The translations under genes and the position numbers were made by a program. Shown here one piece after another: positions 25,152-34,821 of a stretch of DNA of 64,000 bases. The stretch is from Actinoallomurus purpureus (lineage in GTDB: Bacteria > Actinomycetota > Actinomycetes > Streptosporangiales > Streptosporangiaceae): the NCBI RefSeq assembly GCF_024055795.1, contig NZ_JAMXMY010000017.1, positions 124,001 to 188,000 on the forward strand. Reading direction: 5' to 3'. Positions within the stretch are counted from its first letter, which is position 1. The number at the start of each line of letters is the position of its first letter. Below the pieces are notes generated by a model. The model ran no database searches and was not told the origin of the DNA. It saw only the letters and a program-made list of their open reading frames with translations.

Positions 25152-26414
25152 CTACCGGGCGGCCTCGGCAAGTGTGCGCTTGACGAGCCGGCCCTCTTGC
25201 ATCACCAGCACCACGTTCGCCGGGTCGCCGAGCGTGTCGATGTCGGCGACCGGATCACCGTCGCACACCACGAGGTCGGCGATCTTTCCCACCTCGACGG
25301 TGCCGAGCGTCTCGTCCAGGCCCAGCAGCTGGGCGGCGTTCAGCGTCCCGGCGCGGATGGCCTCCAGCGGCGACAGGCCCAGCTTGACCATGTGGCCGAG
25401 TTCCCGGAGGTTCTGGCCGTGCGCGAAGACGCCCGAGTCGGTGCCGAGCGCCACCTTCACCCCACGCCGGACCGCCTCGCCCAGCCGGTCCACGGCGGCT
25501 TCGGCCATGCGCATCTTCTGCTCATAGGCCGCGGCCGTGTAGAGCCCCCGATCGATGTGGAAGGTCGACAGGGTCGGGACCACGAACGCACCCGTCTCCA
25601 GCATGAGGTCGATGCCCTCATCGTCGATGAGATAGCCGTGTTCGATGCTGGACACGCCGCCGCGCAGGGCGTTCTTGATGCCCTGCGTGCCCTGCGCGTG
25701 CGCGGCGACCGGCCGGCCGCGGTGCCGGCGGGTCTCCTCCACGACCGCCGCGATCTCCTCGACGGTCAGGCCCTCGTCCTCGGGCTGGTCGCTCGGGCTG
25801 TTCACACCACCGGTCGCGCAGACCTTGATGACATCGGCGCCCTCGCTGAGCAACCGCCTCGTCGCCAACCGGACCTGGTCGGGATCGTCGGCGAGCTCGC
25901 TGAACGGCCCCACAAGGGCCGACGGGTCGTACCCGCTCGGCAGGCTGAAGTCGGCGTGGCCGCCGGTGTGGCTCATCAACCGCAACGCGACGTGCAGCCG
26001 GGGACCCTCGATCAGGCCGAGAGCCACCGCGTCCCGGTAACCGGCGTCGATGCCGCCGAGGTCGCGCGCCGTCGTGACTCCCGCATGCAACGTGTCTCGC
26101 ATACGCTGCGCCCGCTCGAAAACGGTCACCGTCGGCCGGTTGGTCACCAACCTTCCGGTGAAGTCGGCGTTGCTGTCCATGAGGAAGTGCACGTGGCAGT
26201 CGAAGAACCCCGGCAGCAGCGTGCGCCCGTCGAGATCGACGACCGTCGCGCCGTCGATCCGCGGCCGTGAACCCTCCGGCCCGACGTAGGTGAATCTGCC
26301 GCCCTCCACCACCACAGCCGTCGACTCGGCGGGGGCGGCGCCGGTTCCGTCCACCAGCCGGGCACCGGTGAACACGGTCGGAGCCGGCGAGTGCTGCCTG
26401 CGATTCTCGGTCAT
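25152..26414 (-). CDS. Amidohydrolase-family (imidazolonepropionase-like) enzyme
   Basis: 420 residues from ATG 26414, with AGAGG 6 nt before it. ATG 26441, overlapping the amidase stop as ATGA, is an alternative through coupling. Metal and catalytic sites of the amidohydrolase fold: FFDCHVHFLMD (HxH, about 63-73), DVIKVCATGGVNS (Lys that is carboxylated), AAHAQGTQGI and IEHGYLIDDEG (two His), ALGTDSGVFAHG (Asp). The end GTVEVGKIADLVVCDGDPV is typical. Such enzymes cut C-N bonds in rings or peptide-like amides. Last gene of a six-gene operon, so it probably acts on what the ABC system imports. Confidence 0.88.
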   Translation of the reverse strand: MTENRRQHSPAPTVFTGARLVDGTGAAPAESTAVVVEGGRFTYVGPEGSRPRIDGATVVDLDGRTLLPGFFDCHVHFLMDSNADFTGRLVTNRPTVTVFERAQRMRDTLHAGVTTARDLGGIDAGYRDAVALGLIEGPRLHVALRLMSHTGGHADFSLPSGYDPSALVGPFSELADDPDQVRLATRRLLSEGADVIKVCATGGVNSPSDQPEDEGLTVEEIAAVVEETRRHRGRPVAAHAQGTQGIKNALRGGVSSIEHGYLIDDEGIDLMLETGAFVVPTLSTFHIDRGLYTAAAYEQKMRMAEAAVDRLGEAVRRGVKVALGTDSGVFAHGQNLRELGHMVKLGLSPLEAIRAGTLNAAQLLGLDETLGTVEVGKIADLVVCDGDPVADIDTLGDPANVVLVMQEGRLVKRTLAEAAR

Positions 26415-26437
26415 GCCGTACCTCTTCTGCTCGTGAG

Positions 26438-27877
26438 TCATCGACGGCGCTCCGGCGTCTCCTCCGCGAAGACCGGCGGGCGAAGCGACGCCCAGGGGCG
26501 TTCGGCCTCCAGCTGCGCCGCCACGGAGACCAGGAGGTCTTCCCGGCCGTAGGCCGCGGCCAGCTGGATTCCGATGGGCTCGCCGGACTCGGTGAGCGTC
26601 GCGGGGACCGCGATCGCGGGCTGCCCGGTCGTGTTGAACGGCGCGGTGAAGGTGAGCACGTCCACCGATCTCTGGAGGCCGTCGGCTTCCTCCCACGGCC
26701 ACCCCACCGGCTTGGGCGGCGTGGCGAACACCGGGCTCAGCAGCAGGTCGAAGTCCTGCCACCAGTTCGCCATGTCGGCGCGAAGCCGGCCCTGCCAGGC
26801 AAGCGCGTCGGCGAGTTCCAGCCCGGTGATCTCCCGCCCCCGCCGTATCCAGAACCGGGCGACGGCATCGAGATCGTCGGGGCCGGGCCGCTCGCCGAGT
26901 TCCGCGATCAGCGCCTCGATGGTCTGGACGGCGGTGACGCTCAGCGCGTCGAAGAAGGCCTTCAGGCACATCGGATCGAGCATCGGCTCGGGGTAGGCGT
27001 CCTCGATCTTGTGCCCGAGCCGCTCGAGGATCCGGGCGGTGTCCAGGACGGCCTCCCGCACCGGCTCCACGACCTGTGGGGCGTGGTCGGGCGCGTGGGC
27101 GAGAACCCCGATCCGGAGCCGTCCCGGATCGCGACCGACCATCGAGGCCAGGCCACCCGGCGGAAGGGGCGCGGGGCCGCCCCGGTCTCCGGGCGCACCG
27201 CCGCTCACCGCGTCGAGCACCGCCGCCGTGTCGCGCACGGTCCGCGTGACCACCGCGGGGACACTGTGCCCCCATCGGTTGGGCTTGCCCGGGCCCGCGC
27301 TGATGCGCCCCACGCTCGGTTTCAAGCCGACCAGGTGACAGAACGCGGCCGGCATCCGGATCGACCCACCGCCGTCGCCGCCCTGCGCCACGGGCACCAT
27401 TCCCGCGGCGACCGCGGCCGACGCACCGCCCGACGAACCACCGGAGGTCAGGTCGGTGCGCCACGGATTCCGCGTGACACCGTGGACACGGCTCTCGCTG
27501 ACCGAGACCAGGCCGAACTCCGGCGTCGAGGTCTGGCCGACGACGACGAACCCGGCTTCCCTGAGCCGCTGGTTGATGAGGGCGTCCTCCCGCGCGACGC
27601 GGCCGTGCCTGGCCACCCACACGGATCCGTAGTTCGCCGGGTCTCCCTTGCTGTCGTTGAGCGCCTTCACCAGAGTGGGCACACCCGCGAACGGGGCGTC
27701 CCGGCGCACGGTGTCCGCCTCGGCGAGCGCCTGGTCGTACCTCCGATGCGTGATGGCGTTGATCTGCGGGTTCGTCGCCTCGATGCGCTCGATGGCGGCC
27801 GTGACCAGCTCTCTCGGTGACGCCTCGCCCCGCCGTACGAGGTCCGCCTGAGCCACGGCGTCCATCGGCGACGTCAT
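26438..27877 (-). CDS. Amidase-signature (AS) family amidase
   Basis: 479 residues from ATG 27877, preceded by GGAGG at 7 nt and overlapping the ABC gene stop by ATGA. Catalytic Ser-cisSer-Lys set: Lys in [11 protein letters not shown] (about 79), Ser in the [17 protein letters not shown] signature (about 150-166) and [12 protein letters not shown] with the nucleophile Ser just after it. The C-terminal half ([18 protein letters not shown] and [12 protein letters not shown]) is standard. AS amidases cut carboxylic amides to acid and ammonia. Co-translation with the transporter ATPase suggests a role in breaking down the imported amide or peptide. Confidence 0.9.
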   Translation of the reverse strand: MTSPMDAVAQADLVRRGEASPRELVTAAIERIEATNPQINAITHRRYDQALAEADTVRRDAPFAGVPTLVKALNDSKGDPANYGSVWVARHGRVAREDALINQRLREAGFVVVGQTSTPEFGLVSVSESRVHGVTRNPWRTDLTSGGSSGGASAAVAAGMVPVAQGGDGGGSIRMPAAFCHLVGLKPSVGRISAGPGKPNRWGHSVPAVVTRTVRDTAAVLDAVSGGAPGDRGGPAPLPPGGLASMVGRDPGRLRIGVLAHAPDHAPQVVEPVREAVLDTARILERLGHKIEDAYPEPMLDPMCLKAFFDALSVTAVQTIEALIAELGERPGPDDLDAVARFWIRRGREITGLELADALAWQGRLRADMANWWQDFDLLLSPVFATPPKPVGWPWEEADGLQRSVDVLTFTAPFNTTGQPAIAVPATLTESGEPIGIQLAAAYGREDLLVSVAAQLEAERPWASLRPPVFAEETPERRR

Positions 27878-29724
27878 TTCGATCCCTCCCGATCCGCGGG
27901 GAAGTGGCACGCCACCGCATGCCCCGCACTCAGCGTGGACAGTTCCGGAGCCTCCGCCCGGCATCGAGATTCGGCCCTGGGACATCGAGCGGCGAACACG
28001 CACCCCCGGGCTTCTTCCGGCCGATCACCCGTGTCCGGTGGGCTCGCCGCGCCCGATTCGGGCCGGTCGCGCGGATCGGGTGACGGAACGGCTTCGAGCA
28101 GCGCCCTGGTGTACCAGTGCGCCGGCGAAGCGAACAGCGCTTCCGCCTCCGCGATCTCCACGACCCGGCCCGCGTACATCACCATCACCCGGTCCGAGAT
28201 GGCCTGCACCACCGCGAGGTCGTGGGAGATGAAGACGTAGGTCAGCTCCTCCGCCTGCTGGACCTTGAGGAGCAGATCCAGTACCTGGGCCTGTACGGAG
28301 ACGTCCAGCGCCGAGGTCGGCTCGTCCAGGACCACGACCTGCGGCCGGGCGGCGATCGCGCGGGCGATGGCGATGCGCTGCTTCTGCCCGCCGGAGAACT
28401 CGTGGGGCAGCCGGCCCGCGGTCTCCGGAGGCACGCCGACCTCCGCCAGCACCTCGTCGATCCGCCGCCGTGCCTCGCCGCCGGTCACGCCGCCGGCGGC
28501 CAGCGGCTCGCGCATCGATGTGACCACGCGAAGCTTCGGGTTCAGCGAGCCCGCCGGGTGCTGGAACACCATCTGCACGGCACGCCGGAAGGCTTTCAAC
28601 CGCTTGCCCCGCAGCCTGCCGTAGTCGGCTCCGTTCATCTCCAGCCGGCCCGCGCTGGGCTGGTCCAGCCGGACCAGCATCTTGGCGAGGGTGCTCTTGC
28701 CGGAGCCGGACTCGCCGACGACGCCGAGCACCTCTCCCCTGCCGACCCGCAACGAGACGTCCCGGACCGCATGCACGACACGGCCTCGTGCCCGGAAACT
28801 TCGGCTCAACCCGTCCACCACGAAGAGCGGGGCACCATCCAGGTCGGTTCCCCCGCCCGCGCCCTCCGCCGGCCGGCGCCTGGCGCGCTCGCCCAGTTTG
28901 GGCACCGAGCCGAGCAGCATCCTGGTGTAGTCCGAGGTCGGACGCAGGAGCACGTCCTCCACGGCGCCGCTCTCGACGATCTCGCCGTCCCGCATGACCG
29001 CCACCCGGTCCGCGGTCTGCGCGATGACGCCGATGTCATGCGAGATCAGCAGGATCCCGACGCCGAACTCGTCGCGGACCGTCCGCAGCAGGCGCAAGAT
29101 CTCCGCCTGCACGGTGACGTCGAGCGCCGTCGTCGGTTCGTCGGCCAGCAGCAGGCGTGGCTCGCCGGCCAGCGCGAGCGCCATCGCCACGCGCTGCCGC
29201 AGCCCGCCCGAGAGCTGATGCGGGTACTGCCGGGCCCGGTGCTCCGGTTCCGGCACTCGTACCCTGCGCAGCAGCTCGAGCACCGCGTTCTGCCGTGCCT
29301 TGCCCTTCAGGCCACGGTGCCGCGCCACCACCTCGCCGATCTGCCGGCCGACCCGCATGCTCGGGTCCAGCGCTCCCATGGCGTCCTGGAAGACCATGGC
29401 GACCTCGCTGCCGCGCAGTCGCGTGAGCGCCTTGTCGTCGGCGGCCGCCAGGTCGGTGCCGCACACCTCGAACGTCTCAGCGGACACGTGCGCCTGTTTG
29501 GGCAGCAGTCCGAGGCATGCCATGGCGACAGAGGTCTTCCCACTCCCACTCTCGCCGATCAGGCCGACGATCTCCCCGGCTCGAACCGTCAGGTCGACGG
29601 CGCGGACGCTGTCCGGCGCCGTGCCGTAGCGAACATTGAAATCGCGGCACCTCAGCACGGCTTCTCCGCGCCGCGCGTCGTCCTTCTGCGTCTGTCCGGG
29701 GTCGTCCGCAGCTGCGACCTTCAT
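27874..29724 (-). CDS. ABC transporter ATPase, fused DppD-DppF type
   Basis: 616 residues with two complete ATPase domains in one chain. Domain 1 (about 22-270): GESGSGKTSVA, LSGGLRQRVAMA, LLLADEPTTALD and ISHDIGV. Domain 2 (about 300-560): GESGSGKSTLAK, FSGGQKQRIAIA, VVLDEPTSALD and ISHDLAVV. At the end CVFAARCPRAESRC is the cysteine motif of oligopeptide ATPases. Separate DppD and DppF are usual; fusion is common in actinobacteria and Rhizobiales. It drives import of peptides or similar compounds. Its ribosome site overlaps the binding-protein stop (11-nt gap). Confidence 0.92.
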   Translation of the reverse strand: MKVAAADDPGQTQKDDARRGEAVLRCRDFNVRYGTAPDSVRAVDLTVRAGEIVGLIGESGSGKTSVAMACLGLLPKQAHVSAETFEVCGTDLAAADDKALTRLRGSEVAMVFQDAMGALDPSMRVGRQIGEVVARHRGLKGKARQNAVLELLRRVRVPEPEHRARQYPHQLSGGLRQRVAMALALAGEPRLLLADEPTTALDVTVQAEILRLLRTVRDEFGVGILLISHDIGVIAQTADRVAVMRDGEIVESGAVEDVLLRPTSDYTRMLLGSVPKLGERARRRPAEGAGGGTDLDGAPLFVVDGLSRSFRARGRVVHAVRDVSLRVGRGEVLGVVGESGSGKSTLAKMLVRLDQPSAGRLEMNGADYGRLRGKRLKAFRRAVQMVFQHPAGSLNPKLRVVTSMREPLAAGGVTGGEARRRIDEVLAEVGVPPETAGRLPHEFSGGQKQRIAIARAIAARPQVVVLDEPTSALDVSVQAQVLDLLLKVQQAEELTYVFISHDLAVVQAISDRVMVMYAGRVVEIAEAEALFASPAHWYTRALLEAVPSPDPRDRPESGAASPPDTGDRPEEARGCVFAARCPRAESRCRAEAPELSTLSAGHAVACHFPADREGSK

Positions 29725-29734
29725 GGTCTCTCCG

Positions 29735-31312
29735 TCACCCGATCCATGCGTCTTTCAGGAACATCCGGGTGCTCGACGGTTCGGTCTTGAATCCCGCGAG
29801 CTTCTTGGACCACACGTCGTACACCGGGGGCGCGGCATACGGGACGAGCATGTACACCCGCTCCGCGACGTACCGGTTGATGTCCGCGTACGTCTGACGC
29901 CGTTTCTGGTCGCCACCCGTCTCGTGGATGGCGTTCGACATCTGCCTCCACAGCTCCGGGTCGTTGACCTTCGTCGTCTTCGAACCCTTCTGGAACCACA
30001 GGCTCAGGTACTGGCTGGGGTCGGCGTTGAGCGCGGACGTCAACTGGATCATGTCGGCGTTCCAGTTGCCGGACAGCAGGTTGCTGGTCAGCTGCTCGAA
30101 GGGGACCTGCATGATGTCCACCTCCACGCCGATCTTCGACAGCTGTTCCTTGATGAGCTGCGCGGTGGCGAGCTTGTCCGGCCGGTTCGACCGGATCGCC
30201 AGCTTGAGCTTCACGGCTCCCGCCCCCGACGCGGCGAGAAGCTGCTTCGCCTTGTTCGGGTCGTACTGGGTGCCCGGCAGGTCTCCCGTTTGGCCCGCCA
30301 TGACCGGGTCCCCGGGCGGGATGATCCCCGAGGCGACGCCGGCCCCCTGCGATCCGACGCTGATCAACTGCTTCCGGTCGATGCCGAGGCTGATCGCCTG
30401 GCGCACCTTCTCGTTCGCCAGCGGACCGCTCACCGTGTTCAGGCCCAGCCAGTAGGCGCCGACGTCGTATCCGTCACTCACCGTGAACCTGCGCTTCAGC
30501 ACGGACGCGTTCTTGGGCAGGACGACCTGAATGACGTCCACGGTCCCGGACTGCATGGCCTGCACGCGGGTCGACTCATCAGGTATGACGCGGTAGTCGA
30601 CCTCGTTGATGTACGGCTTTGGCTTGTCCCAGTAGCCGTCGAATCGAACGGTCTTGATCAGGGAGCCTTCCCTGAAGTCCGCGAGCTTGTACGGGCCCGT
30701 CCCGTCCTCCTTCGTCTTGAGGTCGTTGGCCGAATGAGACCGGACCCACTGCTCGTTGACGATGCCGGCGCTCCACGGCTGGGCGAGCAGGTGCAGCAGC
30801 GAGGACTGCGGATCGGCCAGCTTCACCACGACCTTGTCGTCGCTCGGAGCGGTCACGTCCTTGAACTTGTAGAGCGGCCCGTACGGCGAATGCACCGCCG
30901 GGTCGACGATCCTCTTGAGGCTGAACACGACGTCGCTCGCCTTCAGCGGGCTGCCGTCGTGGAACGTGACGCCTTGGCGCAGCGTGAACTCGTAGGTGGT
31001 CGGCGACGTCTGCTTCCACGAGGTCGCCAATGCCGGCTTCAGGGTGCTGCCGTCGGACCCGAGTGAGAGAAGGCCCTCGTAGAACTGTGCGGCGAAGCGC
31101 TTCGCGTCGAACGCCTGGGCCAGGATGGGATCGAGCCCGCTCAGCGGCTGGCTCTCGTCGCCGACGGTGAGAATGCCGCCGCGATGGGGCGTGCCGCCTC
31201 CCGTACCGGACTGCGTTTGGCCGCTGCCCCCGCAGCCCGCCAATGTGATCGACGTGGCGGCGATCGCCGCCACGGTGAACGCCAGTCTCCTGACCGGCAT
31301 ACGTGAGGTCAT
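29735..31312 (-). CDS. Peptide/nickel-type ABC solute-binding lipoprotein
   Basis: 525 residues. Lipobox LAGC at about 24-27 (SITLAGCGGSGQTQSG), so it is anchored at the membrane. SBP_bac_5 features: RGGILTVGDESQPLSGLDPI, FYEGLLSLGSDGSTLKPALA, YEFTLRQGVTFHDGSPLKAS, GTGPYKLADFREGS and NEKVRQAISLGIDRKQLI. It delivers the substrate (oligopeptide or amide-like) to the permeases. The end TEPSSTRMFLKDAWIG is normal. Gap of 70 nt to the upstream permease gene. In most dpp/opp operons this gene comes first; here it comes after both permeases. Confidence 0.92.
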   Translation of the reverse strand: MTSRMPVRRLAFTVAAIAATSITLAGCGGSGQTQSGTGGGTPHRGGILTVGDESQPLSGLDPILAQAFDAKRFAAQFYEGLLSLGSDGSTLKPALATSWKQTSPTTYEFTLRQGVTFHDGSPLKASDVVFSLKRIVDPAVHSPYGPLYKFKDVTAPSDDKVVVKLADPQSSLLHLLAQPWSAGIVNEQWVRSHSANDLKTKEDGTGPYKLADFREGSLIKTVRFDGYWDKPKPYINEVDYRVIPDESTRVQAMQSGTVDVIQVVLPKNASVLKRRFTVSDGYDVGAYWLGLNTVSGPLANEKVRQAISLGIDRKQLISVGSQGAGVASGIIPPGDPVMAGQTGDLPGTQYDPNKAKQLLAASGAGAVKLKLAIRSNRPDKLATAQLIKEQLSKIGVEVDIMQVPFEQLTSNLLSGNWNADMIQLTSALNADPSQYLSLWFQKGSKTTKVNDPELWRQMSNAIHETGGDQKRRQTYADINRYVAERVYMLVPYAAPPVYDVWSKKLAGFKTEPSSTRMFLKDAWIG

Positions 31313-31382
31313 GGTGCTGTCTCTTTCTTTGCGGGCCTGATGGGGAGGAGCGATTGGTCGCCGGCGCCGTGCGGGGCGCCGG

Positions 31383-32273
31383 TCAGACGACAGAGCGGCG
31401 TGAGGTCGCGAAGCCTTCGCCGATGAGTCCCCAGCCGATCGAGGACAACAGCAGGGCCCCGCCGGCGCCGAGGACCAGCCATGGGGAGTCCGTCAGGTAG
31501 TTCTGGGATTCGGCGATCATCCGCCCCCAGCTCGGGGTCGGCGGCTGAACGCCGAGGCCGAGGTAGCTCAGCGCCGACTCCAGCAGGATGACGATGGCCG
31601 CCGAGTTCGCGAGCTGGACCATCATCAGGGGAAAGACGTTCGGCAACAGGTGCTTCACGACGATCGTCGAGGACCGCACGCCGGAGATCCGCGCGGACAG
31701 AACGAATTCCAGCTCGCGGAGTTCGACACACCGCGCCCGGACGATCCGCGCGAAGTGCGGAAGCGACACGATCGACAGCACCGCGATCAGGGTCGTCATC
31801 GAGGACGAGAAGACCGTCACGGCCGCCAGCCCGAGCAGGAGCGACGGGAACGACAGCAGAAGGTCGACCCCGCCCATCAGCAGGGCATCGAGCCAACGAC
31901 CGCCGACACCCGCCGCGAACCCGACGGCCGAACCGGCCACCAGCGCCAGCACCGAACCCGCCAGCGCGATCGACAGCGACGTGCGCCCGGCGACGCACAG
32001 CCGGACGAAGTAGTCCCGGCCCAGATCGTCCGTGCCCAGCCAGTGGGTCCCGTCGGGGGCGGCGAAGGGCTTCCCGGCGACCTCGCTCGGGGAGAACGGC
32101 CGGATCAAGGGCGCCACGTACGCGAGGGCGAACATCAGCACGAGGAGGCCGAGACCGACGGCGACTCCGACGCCGATTCGGGCACCCCGCCGCCGGGCAC
32201 GAGCGGCGGATGCGTTCTCGGGGGATTCGTTCCTGTCCGCGGGCGCGTCGGACAGCACCGGCGACTCGCTCAT
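31383..32273 (-). CDS. ABC permease, DppC type
   Basis: 296 residues from ATG 32273, which overlaps the DppB-like stop by ATGA. An N-terminal segment IGVGVAVGLGLLVLMFALAY, then HWLGTDDLGRDYFVRLCVAG (typical OppC/DppC loop) and five further membrane segments. The EAA-type coupling loop reads ELREL then EFVLSARISGVRSSTIVVKH and LLPNVFPLMMVQLANS. Forms the channel with the DppB-like protein next to it. No substrate can be told from sequence. Confidence 0.9.
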   Translation of the reverse strand: MSESPVLSDAPADRNESPENASAARARRRGARIGVGVAVGLGLLVLMFALAYVAPLIRPFSPSEVAGKPFAAPDGTHWLGTDDLGRDYFVRLCVAGRTSLSIALAGSVLALVAGSAVGFAAGVGGRWLDALLMGGVDLLLSFPSLLLGLAAVTVFSSSMTTLIAVLSIVSLPHFARIVRARCVELRELEFVLSARISGVRSSTIVVKHLLPNVFPLMMVQLANSAAIVILLESALSYLGLGVQPPTPSWGRMIAESQNYLTDSPWLVLGAGGALLLSSIGWGLIGEGFATSRRSVV

Positions 32274-33298
32274 CGCGATCCACCCACTCTTGGATCGATC
32301 AGCAGGTGGATCAGGTCCACTACGAGGTTCATCACGATGTACACGAGTCCGAGCAGCAGGATGCAGGCCTGCGTCACCGAGTAGTCCTTCTGCATCAGCG
32401 AGTTCACCGTGAGCTGGCCGATGCCCGGGATGGCGAAGACGTTCTCGATCAGGATGGAGTTGCCGACCAGGCCGGCCAGTTGCAGCCCGGCCACCGTGAC
32501 CACGGGGCCCGACGCGTTCCGCAGACCGTGCCGGAGTGTCGCCTGCAGGCGCGTCGCCCCGGTCGCCAGCGCGGTGCGGAGGTAGTCCTGTTCGTAGACC
32601 TCGATCATCGAGGTGCGCATGAACCGGCACAGCGTCGCGCCGAGGGGAAGCCCCAGTGCGAGCGCCGGCAGGACGGTGCTCTGCAGGTTCCGCACCGGGT
32701 GGTCCGAGAACGGGACGAATCCAACGCTCGGCCAGCTCGGCACGGCGATCGAGGCCACCAGGACCAGACAGACACCGAAGACGAACACCGGGGTCGCCAG
32801 TCCCAGGAAGGCGGCGCCGCGGGCCATCCGGTCGAAGGTCCGGCCCTGGCGGAGGGCCGCGATCGCGCCGGCGGGCACGCCCCACAGGATCGACACGACC
32901 GTCGCGGCCAAGGCGAGCTCCAGGGTGTTCGGGAGTCTCTCCTTGATGAGCTGGAGCACCGGCAGTCCGTTGTAGACCGAGACCCCGAAGTCCCCGTGAA
33001 GGAGCCTGCCGAGCCACATCAGGTACTGCTCGGTCAGCGGGCGGTTGAGCCCGAGATCCTGAGCCAGCCGTGCCCGGGTCGCCGCGTCGGAGTACGGCCC
33101 GGCCAGAACGTCGGCCGGATTCCCGGGGAGCAGCCGGACGAGTCCGAAGGCGACGATCGACAACACGAACAGAACGGCGAGCCCGCGAAGAACCCGCCGG
33201 GCGATGAACGCTGTCAACGGTGGCAGGGCGATTGCCCGCCCGACCAGTCCCGCAGCCACGGAACGGTGGCTCGGTGGGCCCAGCCCGGTCGCGTGCAT
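32270..33298 (-). CDS. ABC permease, DppB type
   Basis: 342 residues; GAGGAGG 7 nt before ATG 33298. Six membrane segments: start FIARRVLRGLAVLFVLSIVA, then FGLVRLLPGNPADVLAGPYS and the loop LTEQYLMWLGRLLHGDFGVS, all standard for DppB. EAA loop: EVYEQDYLRTALATGATRLQ and RHGLRNASGPVVTVAGLQL. First gene of the operon; a 15-nt perfect palindrome stands at 33321-33335 just before the ribosome site. Confidence 0.9.
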   Translation of the reverse strand: MHATGLGPPSHRSVAAGLVGRAIALPPLTAFIARRVLRGLAVLFVLSIVAFGLVRLLPGNPADVLAGPYSDAATRARLAQDLGLNRPLTEQYLMWLGRLLHGDFGVSVYNGLPVLQLIKERLPNTLELALAATVVSILWGVPAGAIAALRQGRTFDRMARGAAFLGLATPVFVFGVCLVLVASIAVPSWPSVGFVPFSDHPVRNLQSTVLPALALGLPLGATLCRFMRTSMIEVYEQDYLRTALATGATRLQATLRHGLRNASGPVVTVAGLQLAGLVGNSILIENVFAIPGIGQLTVNSLMQKDYSVTQACILLLGLVYIVMNLVVDLIHLLIDPRVGGSR

Positions 33299-33320
33299 CC
33301 GCAGACCTCCTCGTCGGGGT

Positions 33321-33335
33321 ACGTACTAAGTACGT
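33321..33335. promoter_or_regulatory. 15-nt perfect palindrome before the permease operon
   Basis: ACGTACT-A-AGTACGT, 22 nt upstream of the first start codon. In this place it would cover the promoter or start site and act as an operator, probably for the TetR encoded at the other end of the operon. Confidence 0.6.
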
Positions 33336-33529
33336 GATATTGGGCGGAACCCTGCCCAGACGAAGGGCTGTGGCCAAGCGACTCGTCCCGCTCAGCGGAC
33401 CGGCGCGTTCAGGCAGGCAGCATGGCTGCCGCCCGGAAAAGACCCGTCGATGTGGCAAGCCGGTCGTTCGCGTCTTCGGCGGCGTGCGCCGATGGCGGCT
33501 GCGGGGTCAGAGGAGTCCTCGGGTCCGTC

Positions 33530-34654
33530 TCATGCGCGCATGACGGAGCGGAGTTGCTCGCGGGCGTCGCGCATCTCCGGCAGGCCCGCCCAGCGGCCGG
33601 ACAGCCGGTAGACGTCGGCGATGTGGGTGTTCACCCGTACGGAGGAGACGAGCGGCGCGATGCGCGCCAGCGCGGTCATGCGGTCGGCGGCCATGGACGC
33701 GTCGTCCGCCCGCAACGCCGCCTCGACCTCCCACGCCTGGTAGGCGACGAAAAGGAGGGCGGAGCACTGCGCGCCGAGGCGGACGGCCTCGGCGATGGTG
33801 GCCCGCGCTCCGTCGTGCTCACGCATGCCGAGCATGGCGACCCCGACGTTTCCCAACATGTCGGACGTCTCGTGCGTGGGCAGGCCGTCGACGGCCAGCG
33901 CCTCCTCCAGCACCTCGCGTGCCGCGCGCTCCCGCCCGGGGACCAGGGCCAGGGAACGCCCGAGCCGCAGCCGCAGCCACGCCTGGCGGTCCGGGGACAG
34001 GTCACCGAGCCGCAGGCCGAGCCGCGCGTACATCGCACCGCGGTCACCGCGCCGCTGGTCGATGTTGATGCGGCTCAGCGCGCTGTACGCGTCGGCCTGG
34101 GCGCGGGTGCTGCCGGAGCGGCGCGCCAGGTCGAGGGCGAAGACCCCGGTCTGCTCGGCCGCGGTGTAGCGCCGGGAGTCGTACAGCACACGCGCCGCCT
34201 CGCAGGCGAGGCCGGAGGACGCCTCCTGCAGCGCTCGATCGGACCCGTTGATCGCCGGTCCGACCTTCCGGAGATGGCGCAGTGCCGTGGAGACGATCGG
34301 GATTCCGCCCTGCTGATAGCGGTCGTGCACGAGCCGTTCGGCGAGTTGCCGGACGTAACCGGGATCCTGATAGGGGCCGACCTTCGGAGAGGGCACGAAT
34401 GTGATGGATGCGGCCGCCGCGACGAACTCTCTGCGCCTCACGGGATCGTCCTCCGAAATGGGCGATATGCGTACCTCCCAACCTACGCGGCTCAGTAGTC
34501 GTTCCGTCCGGGCGATTCCGGGATCGCGCATGCCTCGCGAAGCCTGGGACACCCAGCTCTGGGATACGCCCAGCTCACGGGCCAGATCCAGTTGCGACCA
34601 GCCGCGCAATCCCATGATCGATCGAAGCGCCTCCGGGAGGCCGTGACCGTCCAT
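33530..34654 (-). CDS. XRE-type regulator with TPR-like C-terminal part
   Basis: 374 residues. HTH near the start: LRSIMGLRGWSQLDLARELG then VSQSWVSQASRGMRDPGIA (about 10-50). The rest is helical and TPR-like (ALQEASSGLACEAARVLYDS, AEQTGVFALDLARRSGSTRA, AYSALSRINIDQRRGDRGAM, AREVLEEALAVDGLPTHE). This layout is common in actinobacterial regulators of development or small peptide sensing. Divergent from a small unknown gene. No partner peptide was seen. Confidence 0.82.
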   Translation of the reverse strand: MDGHGLPEALRSIMGLRGWSQLDLARELGVSQSWVSQASRGMRDPGIARTERLLSRVGWEVRISPISEDDPVRRREFVAAAASITFVPSPKVGPYQDPGYVRQLAERLVHDRYQQGGIPIVSTALRHLRKVGPAINGSDRALQEASSGLACEAARVLYDSRRYTAAEQTGVFALDLARRSGSTRAQADAYSALSRINIDQRRGDRGAMYARLGLRLGDLSPDRQAWLRLRLGRSLALVPGRERAAREVLEEALAVDGLPTHETSDMLGNVGVAMLGMREHDGARATIAEAVRLGAQCSALLFVAYQAWEVEAALRADDASMAADRMTALARIAPLVSSVRVNTHIADVYRLSGRWAGLPEMRDAREQLRSVMRA

Positions 34655-34821
34655 ATTCGCAGAGTAGTGCGCACCGCACTCACCCGGCTACCGTCACCAC
34701 CCGGAACGCATGCATCATTTCCAACAGAACAGAGCACCTCTAGAAACAGCGACATTGACCAGCGGAAACAGCAGGTGTCGACGGCCCGTTCGAAGACCGG
34801 CGATTCCGGAACGGAACACCG

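Noticed and set aside
25152-27929. A single minus-strand frame of 925 codons
   Set aside because: Only its last 420 codons are a protein (amidohydrolase). The upstream part overlaps the amidase in another frame and has no sense.
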